This document shows positions 7,941 through 17,448 of a stretch of 42,734 bases of DNA, in pieces. The DNA comes from Legionellales bacterium. GTDB taxonomy: Bacteria > Pseudomonadota > Gammaproteobacteria > DSM-16500. The first letter of the stretch is position 1. Every line of letters begins with the position of its first letter. The DNA lies in the NCBI GenBank assembly GCA_023265835.1, contig JAHFSI010000011.1, positions 1-42,734 of the forward strand, written 5' to 3'. The notes beneath the pieces were generated by a model. It saw only the letters and a list, made by a program, of their open reading frames with translations. It had not been told where the DNA came from and did not search any database. A program made the translations under genes and the position numbers.

Positions 7941-10751
7941 TTATTGACAGGCTTCGCAAGTGGGATCAGTGATCAAACATGCCTTAGGCTCAGCATCTGC
8001 TTGTACCGCATTCAGCACACCATTATGAATAGTCGATTTTTCCGTATTCGTAGCGCCCATGCTGCGTAAATAATAAGTGGTCTTAAGACCCTTGGTCCAA
8101 GCAAGACGGTAGAGCTGGTCTAACTTTTTGCCTGATGGCTGTGCCATATAAAGATTAAGCGATTGTGCCTGATCAATCCATTTTTGTCTATGCGATGCAG
8201 CTAAGACAAGCCAAGCAGGATCAATTTCAAATGCCGTCGCATACAGTTGTTTAATCGCATCTGGAATACGATTAATTTTAGTAACGCTGCCATTATAATA
8301 TTTTAAATCATTGACCATGACCTCGTCCCATAAACCTATATTTTTAAGGTCAGCGACTAGATAAGGATTAATGATAGTAAACTCACCTGATAAGTTCGAT
8401 TTAACAAACAAATTTTGATACGTCGGTTCAATCGATTGCGAAACACCGCAAATGTTTGCAATCGTGGCCGTGGGCGCAATGGCCAACACATTCGAATTAC
8501 GCATGCCCACTTTTTTCACCCGTGTACGCAGTGAGTTCCAATCCAACGTTTGTTTACGATCTTGATCAAGATAAGTCCCGCGGCTTTGCTGCAGCAATTC
8601 AATGGAATCAATCGGTAAAATACCCTGGCTCCACAACGAACCTGCAAAGGTAGAATAGCTGCCACGTTCTTCAGCAAGCAAGGTAGAAGCTTCAATAGCA
8701 TAATAACTAATATGCTCCATCGAACGGTCTGCAAATTCCACCGCATTTTGTGAAGTATAAGGAATACCTAATTTATACAACGCATCTTGAAACGCCATGA
8801 GGCCCAAACCAATAGGCCGGTGCTTAAGATTAGAATGACGCGCTTGCGGAACAGAGTAATAATTAATATCAATGACATTGTCCAACATACGTATTGCCGT
8901 ATGAATAGTACGGCGCAGTTTCTCATAATCGAGTCCCGTTTCTGTCATATGCGCAATTAAATTGACACTGCCTAAGTTACATACCGCAATTTCTTCCTGC
9001 GAAGTATTTAACGTAATTTCAGTGCAAAGATTAGAACTGTGTACGACGCCCGTATGCTGTTGTGGCGAACGCAAGTTACAGACGTCTTTGAAAGTAATCC
9101 AAGGATGTCCCGTTTCAAATAACATGCTCAGCATTTTACGCCATAAGTTGATGGCCGGCATTTTTTTGAAATTATGAATTTCACCGCGCGCAGCTTTAGC
9201 TTCATAAGCCGTATATTTATCTTCAAAATTTTTGCCATAGGCATCATGTAAATCAGGCACTTCATCCGGTGAAAACAAAGTCCATTCTTTTTCTTCATGC
9301 ACACGCTTCATAAAAAGATCAGGGATCCAATTAGCCGTATTCATATCATGTGTACGACGACGTTCATCCCCGGTGTTTTTACGCAATTCCAAAAATTCTT
9401 CGATATCTCTATGCCACGTTTCCAGATAAGAACAAAGAGCGCCTTTACGTTTTCCGCCTTGATTGACAGCAACTGCTGTCGCATTTGCCACATTTAAGAA
9501 AGGTACAACGCCCAATGATTTTCCGTTAGTGCCTTTAACACGGGCACCCATAGCACGAACGTTAGTCCAGTCATTACCTAGCCCACCTGCGTATTTTGAT
9601 AATAATGCATTGTCTTTGATGCCTGCAAAAATACCATCCAAATCATCAGGCAGCGTCGAAAGAAAGCAGCTAGACAATTGTGGACGCAATGTACCCGAAT
9701 TAAATAAGGTAGGCGTTGAACTCATAAAATCAAAAGAAGACAGCAAATGATAAAATTCAATTGCACGTCTTTCTTTTTCTTTTTCATTTAAAGCCAGCCC
9801 CATCGCAACACGCATAAAAAACGCTTGCGGCAATTCAAAACGAATGCCATGACTATGAATAAAATAGCGGTCATATAAAGTTTGCAGACCCAAATAGTTG
9901 AATTGCAAATCACGTTCCGGCTTGATAGCGGCACTCAATTGTTTGAGATCAAACGATTGTAATTTAGGATCTAATAATTCTAATTGGACACCGCGCTCGA
10001 TATAAGCTTTAAGATAAGTGTCATAAAGCGTGGTCATTTCTTCAAACGTGGCCTTGTCTCGAATATTTAAAAAACTAAGTGCTTCACCACGCAAATCATC
10101 TAATAATAAACGGGCCGCGACAAAACTATAATTGGGTTCTTTTTCAATCAAAACACGGGCTGACATAATTAACGATTTGCTGACTTGATTGACCGGTACT
10201 TTATCGAAAAGATTACGCTTGGTGTCTTCAATAATATGTTCCGCAGAAACATCTGTTAAACCCAAGCAGGCGCTATTGACCAGATGTGCCAGCCGTTTGC
10301 TGTCTAGCGGCACGATTTTTCCATCGTGCAGCATAACATGTAATTGCTGACGGTCCGCGCTGGTTTCTGCTTCTTCTCGCTCGCGTATCTTACGACGTTC
10401 TTCACGATAAAGCACATACGCACGCGCGATTTTATGTTCGCCACTACGCATTAATAAAAGTTCGACTTGGTCTTGGATATCTTCAATATGTATCGTGCCG
10501 CCACTGGGCAAACGGCGGCGAAAAGAATCCGAAATTTGCGTCACTAGCCGAGTCACTGTCTCATGAATACGAGCAGACCCTGCCGCAGACGTGCCCTCAA
10601 CCGCCAAAAAAGCCTTGGTCATCGCCATGACAATTTTGTGCCCGTCAAAAGGCGTCAGGGTGCCATTACGGCGAATGACTTTTAACTTGCCCGGCGCGGT
10701 TGCGTTAAGATCAGAATGAGATATTTTAGATGGTGTTTTGAATGTTTCCAT
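7941..10751 (-). CDS. nrdA: Ribonucleotide reductase alpha subunit
   Basis: ATP-cone N-terminus, large catalytic domain, C-terminal CEACQ; start METFKTP behind a GGAGGAG RBS. Confidence 0.95.
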   Translation of the reverse strand: METFKTPSKISHSDLNATAPGKLKVIRRNGTLTPFDGHKIVMAMTKAFLAVEGTSAAGSARIHETVTRLVTQISDSFRRRLPSGGTIHIEDIQDQVELLLMRSGEHKIARAYVLYREERRKIREREEAETSADRQQLHVMLHDGKIVPLDSKRLAHLVNSACLGLTDVSAEHIIEDTKRNLFDKVPVNQVSKSLIMSARVLIEKEPNYSFVAARLLLDDLRGEALSFLNIRDKATFEEMTTLYDTYLKAYIERGVQLELLDPKLQSFDLKQLSAAIKPERDLQFNYLGLQTLYDRYFIHSHGIRFELPQAFFMRVAMGLALNEKEKERRAIEFYHLLSSFDFMSSTPTLFNSGTLRPQLSSCFLSTLPDDLDGIFAGIKDNALLSKYAGGLGNDWTNVRAMGARVKGTNGKSLGVVPFLNVANATAVAVNQGGKRKGALCSYLETWHRDIEEFLELRKNTGDERRRTHDMNTANWIPDLFMKRVHEEKEWTLFSPDEVPDLHDAYGKNFEDKYTAYEAKAARGEIHNFKKMPAINLWRKMLSMLFETGHPWITFKDVCNLRSPQQHTGVVHSSNLCTEITLNTSQEEIAVCNLGSVNLIAHMTETGLDYEKLRRTIHTAIRMLDNVIDINYYSVPQARHSNLKHRPIGLGLMAFQDALYKLGIPYTSQNAVEFADRSMEHISYYAIEASTLLAEERGSYSTFAGSLWSQGILPIDSIELLQQSRGTYLDQDRKQTLDWNSLRTRVKKVGMRNSNVLAIAPTATIANICGVSQSIEPTYQNLFVKSNLSGEFTIINPYLVADLKNIGLWDEVMVNDLKYYNGSVTKINRIPDAIKQLYATAFEIDPAWLVLAASHRQKWIDQAQSLNLYMAQPSGKKLDQLYRLAWTKGLKTTYYLRSMGATNTEKSTIHNGVLNAVQADAEPKACLITDPTCEACQ

Positions 10752-10817
10752 TTGGCTCCTCCCGAGCACGATTAAAATTGTTTAAGTACTTATACTATAT
10801 AGAGATTTTCGATAAAA

Positions 10818-10833
10818 ACACAATATATAGACA
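10818..10833. promoter_or_regulatory. Putative NrdR box upstream of nrdAB
   Basis: ACACAATATATAGACA versus remembered NrdR consensus ACACWATATATWGTGT (14/16); weaker AT palindrome CTATATAG at 10795-10802. Confidence 0.55.
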
Positions 10834-10937
10834 TTTTTGATAAGTTGAACACAAGATACTGTATATTTCTCGACGGCGCAAGTGGGTAAGATGTGGAATT
10901 CCTGTGGATATGTTGTGAAATAACTATGTATATTTTA

Positions 10938-11193
10938 TCATCCCCGCCTCTTTTCCTCTGTCATCCCTGCCCCTCTACTCTGTCATCCCCGCGAAAGCGG
11001 GGACCCATTTTAACTAATCTCTGACCTTATTTTGATTCTTTGCAATGCCATTTCCATAAAATTATTTTATCGCTTGGTGCTTTATGCTGAATGGGTCCCC
11101 GCTTTCGCGGGGATGACAGAGTAGAGGGGCGGGGATGACAGAGTAGAGGGGCAGGGATGACAGAGTAGAGGGGCAGGGATGACAGAGTAGAGG
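10938..11193. repeat. Palindromic repeat family B, copy 2, with tandem 22-bp end iterations
   Basis: Core 10981-11118 with inverted arms TGTCATCCCCGCGAAAGCGGGGACCCA; right tail carries repeated GAGTAGAGGGGCRGGGATGACA units; left flank carries them in inverse orientation. Confidence 0.93.
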
Positions 11194-11276
11194 CCAAGCA
11201 CGATTAAAAGCCACTGGCTGTCTTCATCCATTTAAGGCAAAATCTCACTCACTAAGAAACTCAAAAGCGAGCAGCC

Positions 11277-12056
11277 ATGGAAACCAGACAAACCCCAGAA
11301 AAACGCATTCTCCCCCGCGGCATTTATCTGTTACCCAATCTCTTCACAACCGCCGCCCTGTTCTCCGGCTTCTACGCCGTCGTCGCCGCCATGAAAGGCA
11401 ATTTCGACATCGCTGCCATCGCCGTCTTTATCGCCATGATAGCCGATACCCTCGATGGCCGCGTAGCCCGCATGACCAATACCCAAACCGCATTTGGCGC
11501 AGAATACGATAGCCTGTCAGACATGGTCGCCTTCGGTGTGGCACCCGCTTTAATGATATACAGTTGGTCACTCGCCCATTTAGGTAAATTAGGCTGGATG
11601 GCTGCCTTCCTCTATGCCGCAGCCACCGCACTACGTTTAGCGCGCTTCAACACACAATCACATGACGCAGACAAACGCTATTTTCAAGGCCTGCCTTGCC
11701 CCGCCGCCGCAGGTGTCATCGCCGGCAGTGTCTGGCTAGGTTCCACTTGGAGCATCCAAGGTATTCTAATCGCCATTCCGATCAGCGTGCTGACTGTCTT
11801 TGCAGCAGCCCTAATGGTCAGCACCATTCGTTATCACAGTTTTAAAAAAATTGATTTAAAAGGCCGCGTACCTTTTTTTGTTTTATTACTCCCCGTATTA
11901 ATCATCGCCGCCATCGCCGTCGATCCTCCCCCCATGTTATTCGCCATTTTCTTCTGCTACGCCATCTCCGGCCCTTTACTGACCTTGTTAGAGCTGCGGA
12001 AAATGCGTGATAAACATTCTTCTCGTCTTAAGATGCGGAATTTGAAGAAACCTTGA
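11277..12056 (+). CDS. pssA: CDP-diacylglycerol--serine O-phosphatidyltransferase
   Basis: CDP-alcohol phosphatidyltransferase motif DTLDGRVARMTNTQTAFGAEYDSLSDMVAFG. Confidence 0.92.
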   Translation: METRQTPEKRILPRGIYLLPNLFTTAALFSGFYAVVAAMKGNFDIAAIAVFIAMIADTLDGRVARMTNTQTAFGAEYDSLSDMVAFGVAPALMIYSWSLAHLGKLGWMAAFLYAAATALRLARFNTQSHDADKRYFQGLPCPAAAGVIAGSVWLGSTWSIQGILIAIPISVLTVFAAALMVSTIRYHSFKKIDLKGRVPFFVLLLPVLIIAAIAVDPPPMLFAIFFCYAISGPLLTLLELRKMRDKHSSRLKMRNLKKP

Positions 12057-12116
12057 CAGCTAGCAGGTGCAAAATATGCAATCACCACCTGGGTATACGC
12101 CTATGAGGGCAAGCGC

Positions 12117-13103
12117 TTAAAGCATATACCGAGCCAAGACATCATCCTGGTCCTGCAGATTATATAATTGCTCCTGCCAATAATGCGGTGTATTAAACCA
12201 CGGAAAATTGATGGGAAACGCAGGGTCTTCCCAGCGTCTCGCAAGCCACGCGGAATAATGTAACATACGCAAAGCGCGCAATGCTTCAATGAGATGTAAT
12301 TCTCTTGAGTGAAAATCATGAAATTCACGATAACCGCTTAAAATCGTATCGAGCTGCATGGACATTTGCTCTTCATCACCTGATAAAAGCATCCAAATAT
12401 CTTGTACAGCAGGTCCCATCATGCAATCATCTAAATCCACAATATGCGGCCCTTCGTCACGCCAAAGCACATTGCCTACGTGCATATCACCATGTAATCG
12501 AATTTTCGTTAATGTTCCGGCTTCTTTAAACCGCATTTCCACTTTTTGTAAAACAGATTCCACTGTGCTGCAATATTTTTCCTTTAAAAAACCAGGAATA
12601 AAGTTCTGTTCTAATAAAAAACGATAAGGAACATATCCATACGATTGCACATCAATAGAATGCCGATGTTGAAAAGACTTACAAGCACCCACTGCATGCA
12701 AACGCCCGATAAAACGTCCCATCCAGGCTAATTGTTCCAGACTATCTAATTCCAATGCCCGTCCGCCCCAACGTGGAAAAAGCGCAAAACGATGGCCTTG
12801 ATATTCATGTAATGTTTGCTGAGCAGGAGAACACCAAGGCGCAACAACAGGAACCTCGTGTTCCGCCAATTCCAAGGCAAATTGGTGCTCTTCTAAAATA
12901 GCCGCATCACTCCAGCGCAGGGGCCGATAGAATTTTGCAATCATAGGCGGCGCTTCTTCAATGCCCACTTGGTAGACGCGATTTTCATAACTGTTTAATG
13001 CAAGCAAGCTGCCATTACAAAGAAAGCCCACACTTTCAATGGCTTTCAAAATGAAATCCGGGTCTAGGTTGCTATAAGGAGTAGTTTGCATAAAGTGAAT
13101 CAA
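12117..13103 (-). CDS. srkA: Stress response kinase SrkA/RdoA-like (YihE family)
   Basis: NSYENRVYQVGIE, KFYRPLRWS, RLHGDMHVGNVLWRDEGPHIVDLDDCMMGPAVQDIWML. Confidence 0.9.
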   Translation of the reverse strand: MIHFMQTTPYSNLDPDFILKAIESVGFLCNGSLLALNSYENRVYQVGIEEAPPMIAKFYRPLRWSDAAILEEHQFALELAEHEVPVVAPWCSPAQQTLHEYQGHRFALFPRWGGRALELDSLEQLAWMGRFIGRLHAVGACKSFQHRHSIDVQSYGYVPYRFLLEQNFIPGFLKEKYCSTVESVLQKVEMRFKEAGTLTKIRLHGDMHVGNVLWRDEGPHIVDLDDCMMGPAVQDIWMLLSGDEEQMSMQLDTILSGYREFHDFHSRELHLIEALRALRMLHYSAWLARRWEDPAFPINFPWFNTPHYWQEQLYNLQDQDDVLARYML

Positions 13104-13165
13104 GTTGATGAGGAAGCAAGCTTAACATATGCTAGATGAATTACAATGTGAATCATGAGTAAACA

Positions 13166-13792
13166 ATGCTAACTAAAACAGCACGCTTTATTCAAAAAAA
13201 TAGTTTTTGGCTAGTTCTATTTTGTCATGGCCTTTTGCTTATGGGTCTTTCATTGGAATGGGTGGCAGCGACTAAGATCTTACAAGCAAAAGAAGAAGAC
13301 AAGCCATCTTTGTTTATTCCATCCTATGTTGCACAAAATCAAACAGCACCCGCTTTGCAACAACCCGATCATTCGGCAGCAACACCCACTTCAAATAAAG
13401 GCATTGAAAAGCCAGCCAATCAGTTTGCGCGCCCTTCTTTAAATAATCATCAACCAATTAATATCAGCCGTTCACCCGAAACCGAACCCGTGCATTTAAT
13501 TGGCGATAAAAAAATAGATAGGCCCCTTTTGACATTATTAGGAAAAGCATTGACCAAATATTTGATTTATCCTAAATCAGCCCTTGATCTTTATGTGAGA
13601 GGAACTTCTGTCATCGGATTTGTGCTGTATCCGGATGGCCATGTGACAGACGTGCAATTATTGCAAACCAGCAGAGCAGAAGTATTAGACAAAGCAGCAT
13701 TAGCGGCAGCCAATGCGATTAATCCCGTCAATCATGTGAGTCAATATCTGGACAAACCAAAATTTATGGTGATTGGAATTGTATTTGAGTAA
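13166..13792 (+). CDS. TonB C-terminal-domain protein
   Basis: N-terminal TM segment, linker, then YPKSALDLYVRGTSVIGFVLYPDGHVTDVQLLQTSRAEVLDKAALAAANAI typical of TonB_C. Confidence 0.75.
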   Translation: MLTKTARFIQKNSFWLVLFCHGLLLMGLSLEWVAATKILQAKEEDKPSLFIPSYVAQNQTAPALQQPDHSAATPTSNKGIEKPANQFARPSLNNHQPINISRSPETEPVHLIGDKKIDRPLLTLLGKALTKYLIYPKSALDLYVRGTSVIGFVLYPDGHVTDVQLLQTSRAEVLDKAALAAANAINPVNHVSQYLDKPKFMVIGIVFE

Positions 13793-13847
13793 AAATAAAA
13801 ATATGTGCTAAACTCCCCCGTCTAATCGAATTCTAGGAGGCCAACTC

Positions 13848-14510
13848 ATGAAAATAATACCTAAAAATAAAATATTTTTTGCCTGCATTGCAATCTGCGC
13901 AATGTTGTTAAGCGGTTGCAGTTCAACCAATCCTTATACTGGCGAAACCCAATCTAGCGATGCGACCAAGGGAGCTACCCTCGGTGCAATTGGAGGTGGC
14001 GTGATCGGTGCACTTGCCGGCGGCGGTAAAGGCGCCTTGATCGGAGGCGTGATTGGCGGAGTAGGGGGCGGTTTGATTGGCAATTCAATGGACAAAGAGA
14101 ATGATGAGCTGCGTAATGTTCTGCAAGGCACAGGCGTTCAAGTCCACCGCCAAGGTGATTCTATCCAATTAGTCATGGCATCCGATGTGACTTTTGATAC
14201 AGGACAAGCCTCTGTCCGTTCAAACTTCTATCCCACTTTGAACTCTGTTGCAATTGTGGTCAAGAAATACAACAAAACCAATATCGTGATTACGGGTTAT
14301 ACCGATAATGTAGGCGGAGACGCTTATAATCAAGTCTTATCTGAAAATCGGGCGAAAAGCGTAGGAGATTATTTAGTGTCCCAAGGCGTATCACCCAATC
14401 GCATCATGACACAAGGTCGAGGCAAACGCGATCCACTGGTATCAAACAAAACTGCCGGCGGACGTTCGATGAATAGACGAGTCGTTATTACATTGCGGCC
14501 TGTTGCTTGA
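13848..14510 (+). CDS. OmpA-family lipoprotein with glycine zipper
   Basis: Lipobox LLSGCS; Gly-rich GAIGGGVIGALAGGG; OmpA C-terminal ITGYTDNVGGDAYNQVLSENRAKSVGDYLVSQGV. Confidence 0.9.
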   Translation: MKIIPKNKIFFACIAICAMLLSGCSSTNPYTGETQSSDATKGATLGAIGGGVIGALAGGGKGALIGGVIGGVGGGLIGNSMDKENDELRNVLQGTGVQVHRQGDSIQLVMASDVTFDTGQASVRSNFYPTLNSVAIVVKKYNKTNIVITGYTDNVGGDAYNQVLSENRAKSVGDYLVSQGVSPNRIMTQGRGKRDPLVSNKTAGGRSMNRRVVITLRPVA

Positions 14511-14535
14511 TGAATAATGAATTTGTTATTTATTC

Positions 14536-14632
14536 CCCCCTTCCTGACCTTCCCCCTGAGGGGGAAGGAATGTTCTAACAAGCGCTGCTAGTAATTTCCT
14601 TCCCCCCTCAGGGGGAAGGTCAGGAAGGGGGG
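14536..14632. repeat. Palindromic repeat family A, copy 2
   Basis: CCCCCCTTCCTGACCTTCCCCCTGAGGGGGAAGGAA...CCTTCCCCCCTCAGGGGGAAGGTCAGGAAGGGGGG. Confidence 0.93.
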
Positions 14633-14691
14633 ATAAATCAACGTTCATTCTGCGTCGTGATGATGAACTAATCATTAAGAAAGGAGATCTT

Positions 14692-15063
14692 ATGAACAAG
14701 ATAAAGACATGTATGTTACAAGTAGCCCTATCCACCCTCTGTTTACTCAGCTTTTCTCTTCCCGCTTTCAGCGCCAATCTGGCCTTCATGCAAGACACCG
14801 CAGGCCAATTTTTTCAAGACTCTGACTGGCAAATGTTTGCGGCAAACGTACAACATGCGCTCAACACATTACCAAATGGTAAAAATGAAACGTGGATAAA
14901 TCCTAAAACCGGCCATGGCGGTTCCTTGATGCCCCTCAACTCCATGAAAAAAAATGGAACAGTATGTAGAAATTTGCGAATTATTAATCGCGCCCAACAT
15001 CGTACAGATAAATACACCTTTACCTATTGCAAACTCGGCCCGGGCTGGAAATTGCAACAATAG
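14692..15063 (+). CDS. Small exported protein, surface-antigen-like C-terminal domain
   Basis: Signal peptide; ALNTLPNGKNETWINPKTGHGGSLMPLNS...YTFTYCKLGPGWKLQQ. Confidence 0.6.
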   Translation: MNKIKTCMLQVALSTLCLLSFSLPAFSANLAFMQDTAGQFFQDSDWQMFAANVQHALNTLPNGKNETWINPKTGHGGSLMPLNSMKKNGTVCRNLRIINRAQHRTDKYTFTYCKLGPGWKLQQ

Positions 15064-15156
15064 GATTTAAATAGAAAAAAGCTTATAATAAAACCTTGTA
15101 CTCTTCTGATAGCTAACAGGGTGTCCGCCGGATGCCCCAGGTGACAAGGAAGAACT

Positions 15157-17448
15157 ATGGCAAAATCGGGTTTCTTGATTTTGATCGCTTTTCTTGTTTT
15201 TTCCTCGAGCTGCTGTTACGCGTCCAAAACATCTCATCCTTCCCCAGATTTTAATGTTACTAAAATCAAAAAATGGGTAGGACAAGATGGCCAATTTAAT
15301 CTAAATGAAGAAAGTTTACAACTCCTTGTTCCTCGCGATGATATCTATATTCAAATGAATGGCATGCAGCGTACGATAGACCGTGGACTTTCATCAAATA
15401 TTATTTTTAAAAAAGATATTGATCAAATTTATCTTGTTAACGCTGATTTCGTTTTGCTGGAGGAGCAAGTGAATCCAGTGATAAGCGAGGCATTGCTAAA
15501 CAAATTAGAAGTGACTAATTTAAATAATCCTTATCTTTGGGATTCACCAAGGGTCATGGTGATACATGTGAAAGGTGAGGGCGAGATTTTTAAGCTGGCC
15601 AGTGCTATTGGAAAAATATTAAAAAAAATAAAAGAGACTGCAGATGGGAATGGCGATTTTCCGCTAGGTGATGTGTCTTCGTCAGATACCACATTAGATG
15701 GGCACCAGCTCGATGTATTATTGGGAACCAAAGGAAAGTTGCAGGACAATGCTTATCAAGTTCAATTTAGCAATAATGTCAAAGCAGACACCGAAGCGAA
15801 CAAGATCATGGCAATGAATACTTGGGCCGCTTTTACCGGTTCAGACCATGAAACAATGGTTAATGGCGCGTTGGTTGTACCACAAGCAACATTACAACAA
15901 GTTCTGTTGGTATTGCGTAATGCACAAATTTATATTTTGACCATTAATCCTTTTTCTGCGGAAGAAGACGAAACACTGATATCGATTCATTTTTCAGGGA
16001 TTGGGAGTGCACGAGTTTTAGCTAAAGCGTTGCGTTCAACGTTACGAGTGGCGCAACATAGCGTAACAACAAACGGATTAGCAGAGAGCTTTGCCGCTAA
16101 TGCGAAGAAACAAGCTAGGACCATTCCGATCTCTTCCTCATTGGTTCAAAATAATTATTGTAGTTATGCTAATGCGTTGCGAACTTCTGCTATTGAGATA
16201 GCTCAGTCCAAATCAAATACATCAGATACGTTGGCATCATATCGGTCATTAAAACCATCTGCGAGAGTGTTTCTCTCAGAATGGTCTGTGGTGAAGGACA
16301 ATAAACTGAAGAATGTAGAATTGTTTTTGTCACAAACCTCAATTGCTGCAAAGGCCAAGCACGAATTGCCAACCTTGACGAAACCAAAGCAGGCGGCAAC
16401 CAAACCCGTACAAACGGCTGCTAAATTATCATTGTCTAACGTAATAGTTCATGTCATTCCCGCGCAAGCGGAAACCTTGGTATTACGCCAAATATTCAAA
16501 TTTCAATCGTCCATGCTATCTCAACCAACTCAAACGACAATTGAACCCGTGCAGCAATCCCCATTGCCTTCTATCAAAGAAATATTTGCAAAATTATCAT
16601 TATCAAACACCAGCAGCACCGTATTCATGCTGCGTCCAGTATTCAAACTTCAATCGTCCATACTGGCTCAATCAACCCAGACGACAATCGTCATTGCGAC
16701 TGCGAGCCCGCGCGGCAGGAAGCAACCCAGTCTTTTCAACACTGCCTTTGAAGTGCAAAAGGCCGTATTGCCTTCCGCCAGAGAAATGCTTGTAAAATTA
16801 TCGCTGATTAAAAACAGCAGAACAATATTAGTATTGCGGCCTGTCCTGAAACTTCAATCGCCCATATTATCTAAATCAAAACCCGCATCAATTAAACCTA
16901 TGCAAAAGGCTCCATTTCCTTCTGTCGGAGAAATATTTGCAGAATTATCATTATCAAACACCAGCAGCACCATATTCGTGCTGCGCCAAGTATTCAAACT
17001 GCAATCATCCATGCTATCTCAACCAACCCATGCGGTAATTAAACCAGTGCAAAGGGCAGTATTGCCTTCTGCTAAAGGAATTCTTGCAAAATCATCGCTG
17101 ATTAAAAACAGCAGAACAATATTAGTATTGCGGCCTGTCTTTAAACTTCAACAACCTATGCTGTCTAAAGCAACTCTTGCGACAGCAAAGCCGATGCAGA
17201 AAATTTTCTTTCCATCAGCTAAAGGGAGCTTATCAAAATTGTCTCTAATCAAAAACTATAGAACAGCTTTTGTATTTTCTCCTACTGCTGCTCATCATCC
17301 CTCATCCATATTGTCTCAAGTAACCCATGTGACGGCCAAACCGATACAAAAAGTTTTACTTTCTGCGCGAGAACTACTCTCAAAACTGTCCACCATCAAA
17401 AATAATAGAGTAGTGTTAGCAAGGATGCGGCGGAACATGATCGTGTAA
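15157..17448 (+). CDS. DUF1259 (LppY/LpqO)-like exported protein with C-terminal 49-aa tandem repeats
   Basis: Signal peptide; two DUF1259-like halves (WVGQDGQFNLNEESLQLLVPRDDI... and LLGTKGKLQDNAYQVQFSN...NTWAAFTGS...); repeats of consensus KLSLxxxSxTxxVLRPVFKLQSxxLSxxTxxxxKPxQKxxxPSAxxxLx. Confidence 0.65.
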   Translation: MAKSGFLILIAFLVFSSSCCYASKTSHPSPDFNVTKIKKWVGQDGQFNLNEESLQLLVPRDDIYIQMNGMQRTIDRGLSSNIIFKKDIDQIYLVNADFVLLEEQVNPVISEALLNKLEVTNLNNPYLWDSPRVMVIHVKGEGEIFKLASAIGKILKKIKETADGNGDFPLGDVSSSDTTLDGHQLDVLLGTKGKLQDNAYQVQFSNNVKADTEANKIMAMNTWAAFTGSDHETMVNGALVVPQATLQQVLLVLRNAQIYILTINPFSAEEDETLISIHFSGIGSARVLAKALRSTLRVAQHSVTTNGLAESFAANAKKQARTIPISSSLVQNNYCSYANALRTSAIEIAQSKSNTSDTLASYRSLKPSARVFLSEWSVVKDNKLKNVELFLSQTSIAAKAKHELPTLTKPKQAATKPVQTAAKLSLSNVIVHVIPAQAETLVLRQIFKFQSSMLSQPTQTTIEPVQQSPLPSIKEIFAKLSLSNTSSTVFMLRPVFKLQSSILAQSTQTTIVIATASPRGRKQPSLFNTAFEVQKAVLPSAREMLVKLSLIKNSRTILVLRPVLKLQSPILSKSKPASIKPMQKAPFPSVGEIFAELSLSNTSSTIFVLRQVFKLQSSMLSQPTHAVIKPVQRAVLPSAKGILAKSSLIKNSRTILVLRPVFKLQQPMLSKATLATAKPMQKIFFPSAKGSLSKLSLIKNYRTAFVFSPTAAHHPSSILSQVTHVTAKPIQKVLLSARELLSKLSTIKNNRVVLARMRRNMIV
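16423..17445 (+). repeat. In-gene tandem repeat array: six units plus a partial seventh (147-bp base unit)
   Basis: Units 16423-16590 (56 aa), 16591-16794 (68 aa), 16795-16941, 16942-17088, 17089-17235, 17236-17382 (49 aa each), 17383-17445 (21 aa). Confidence 0.85.

Noticed and set aside
9463-9750. ORFs antisense to nrdA, recQ and other housekeeping genes
   Set aside because: Shadow ORFs opposite strongly conserved coding sequence; no RBS or protein-like features.
10938-11193. CRISPR-like array from tandem 22-bp units with hairpins
   Set aside because: Units are contiguous with no unique spacers, and no cas genes are present.
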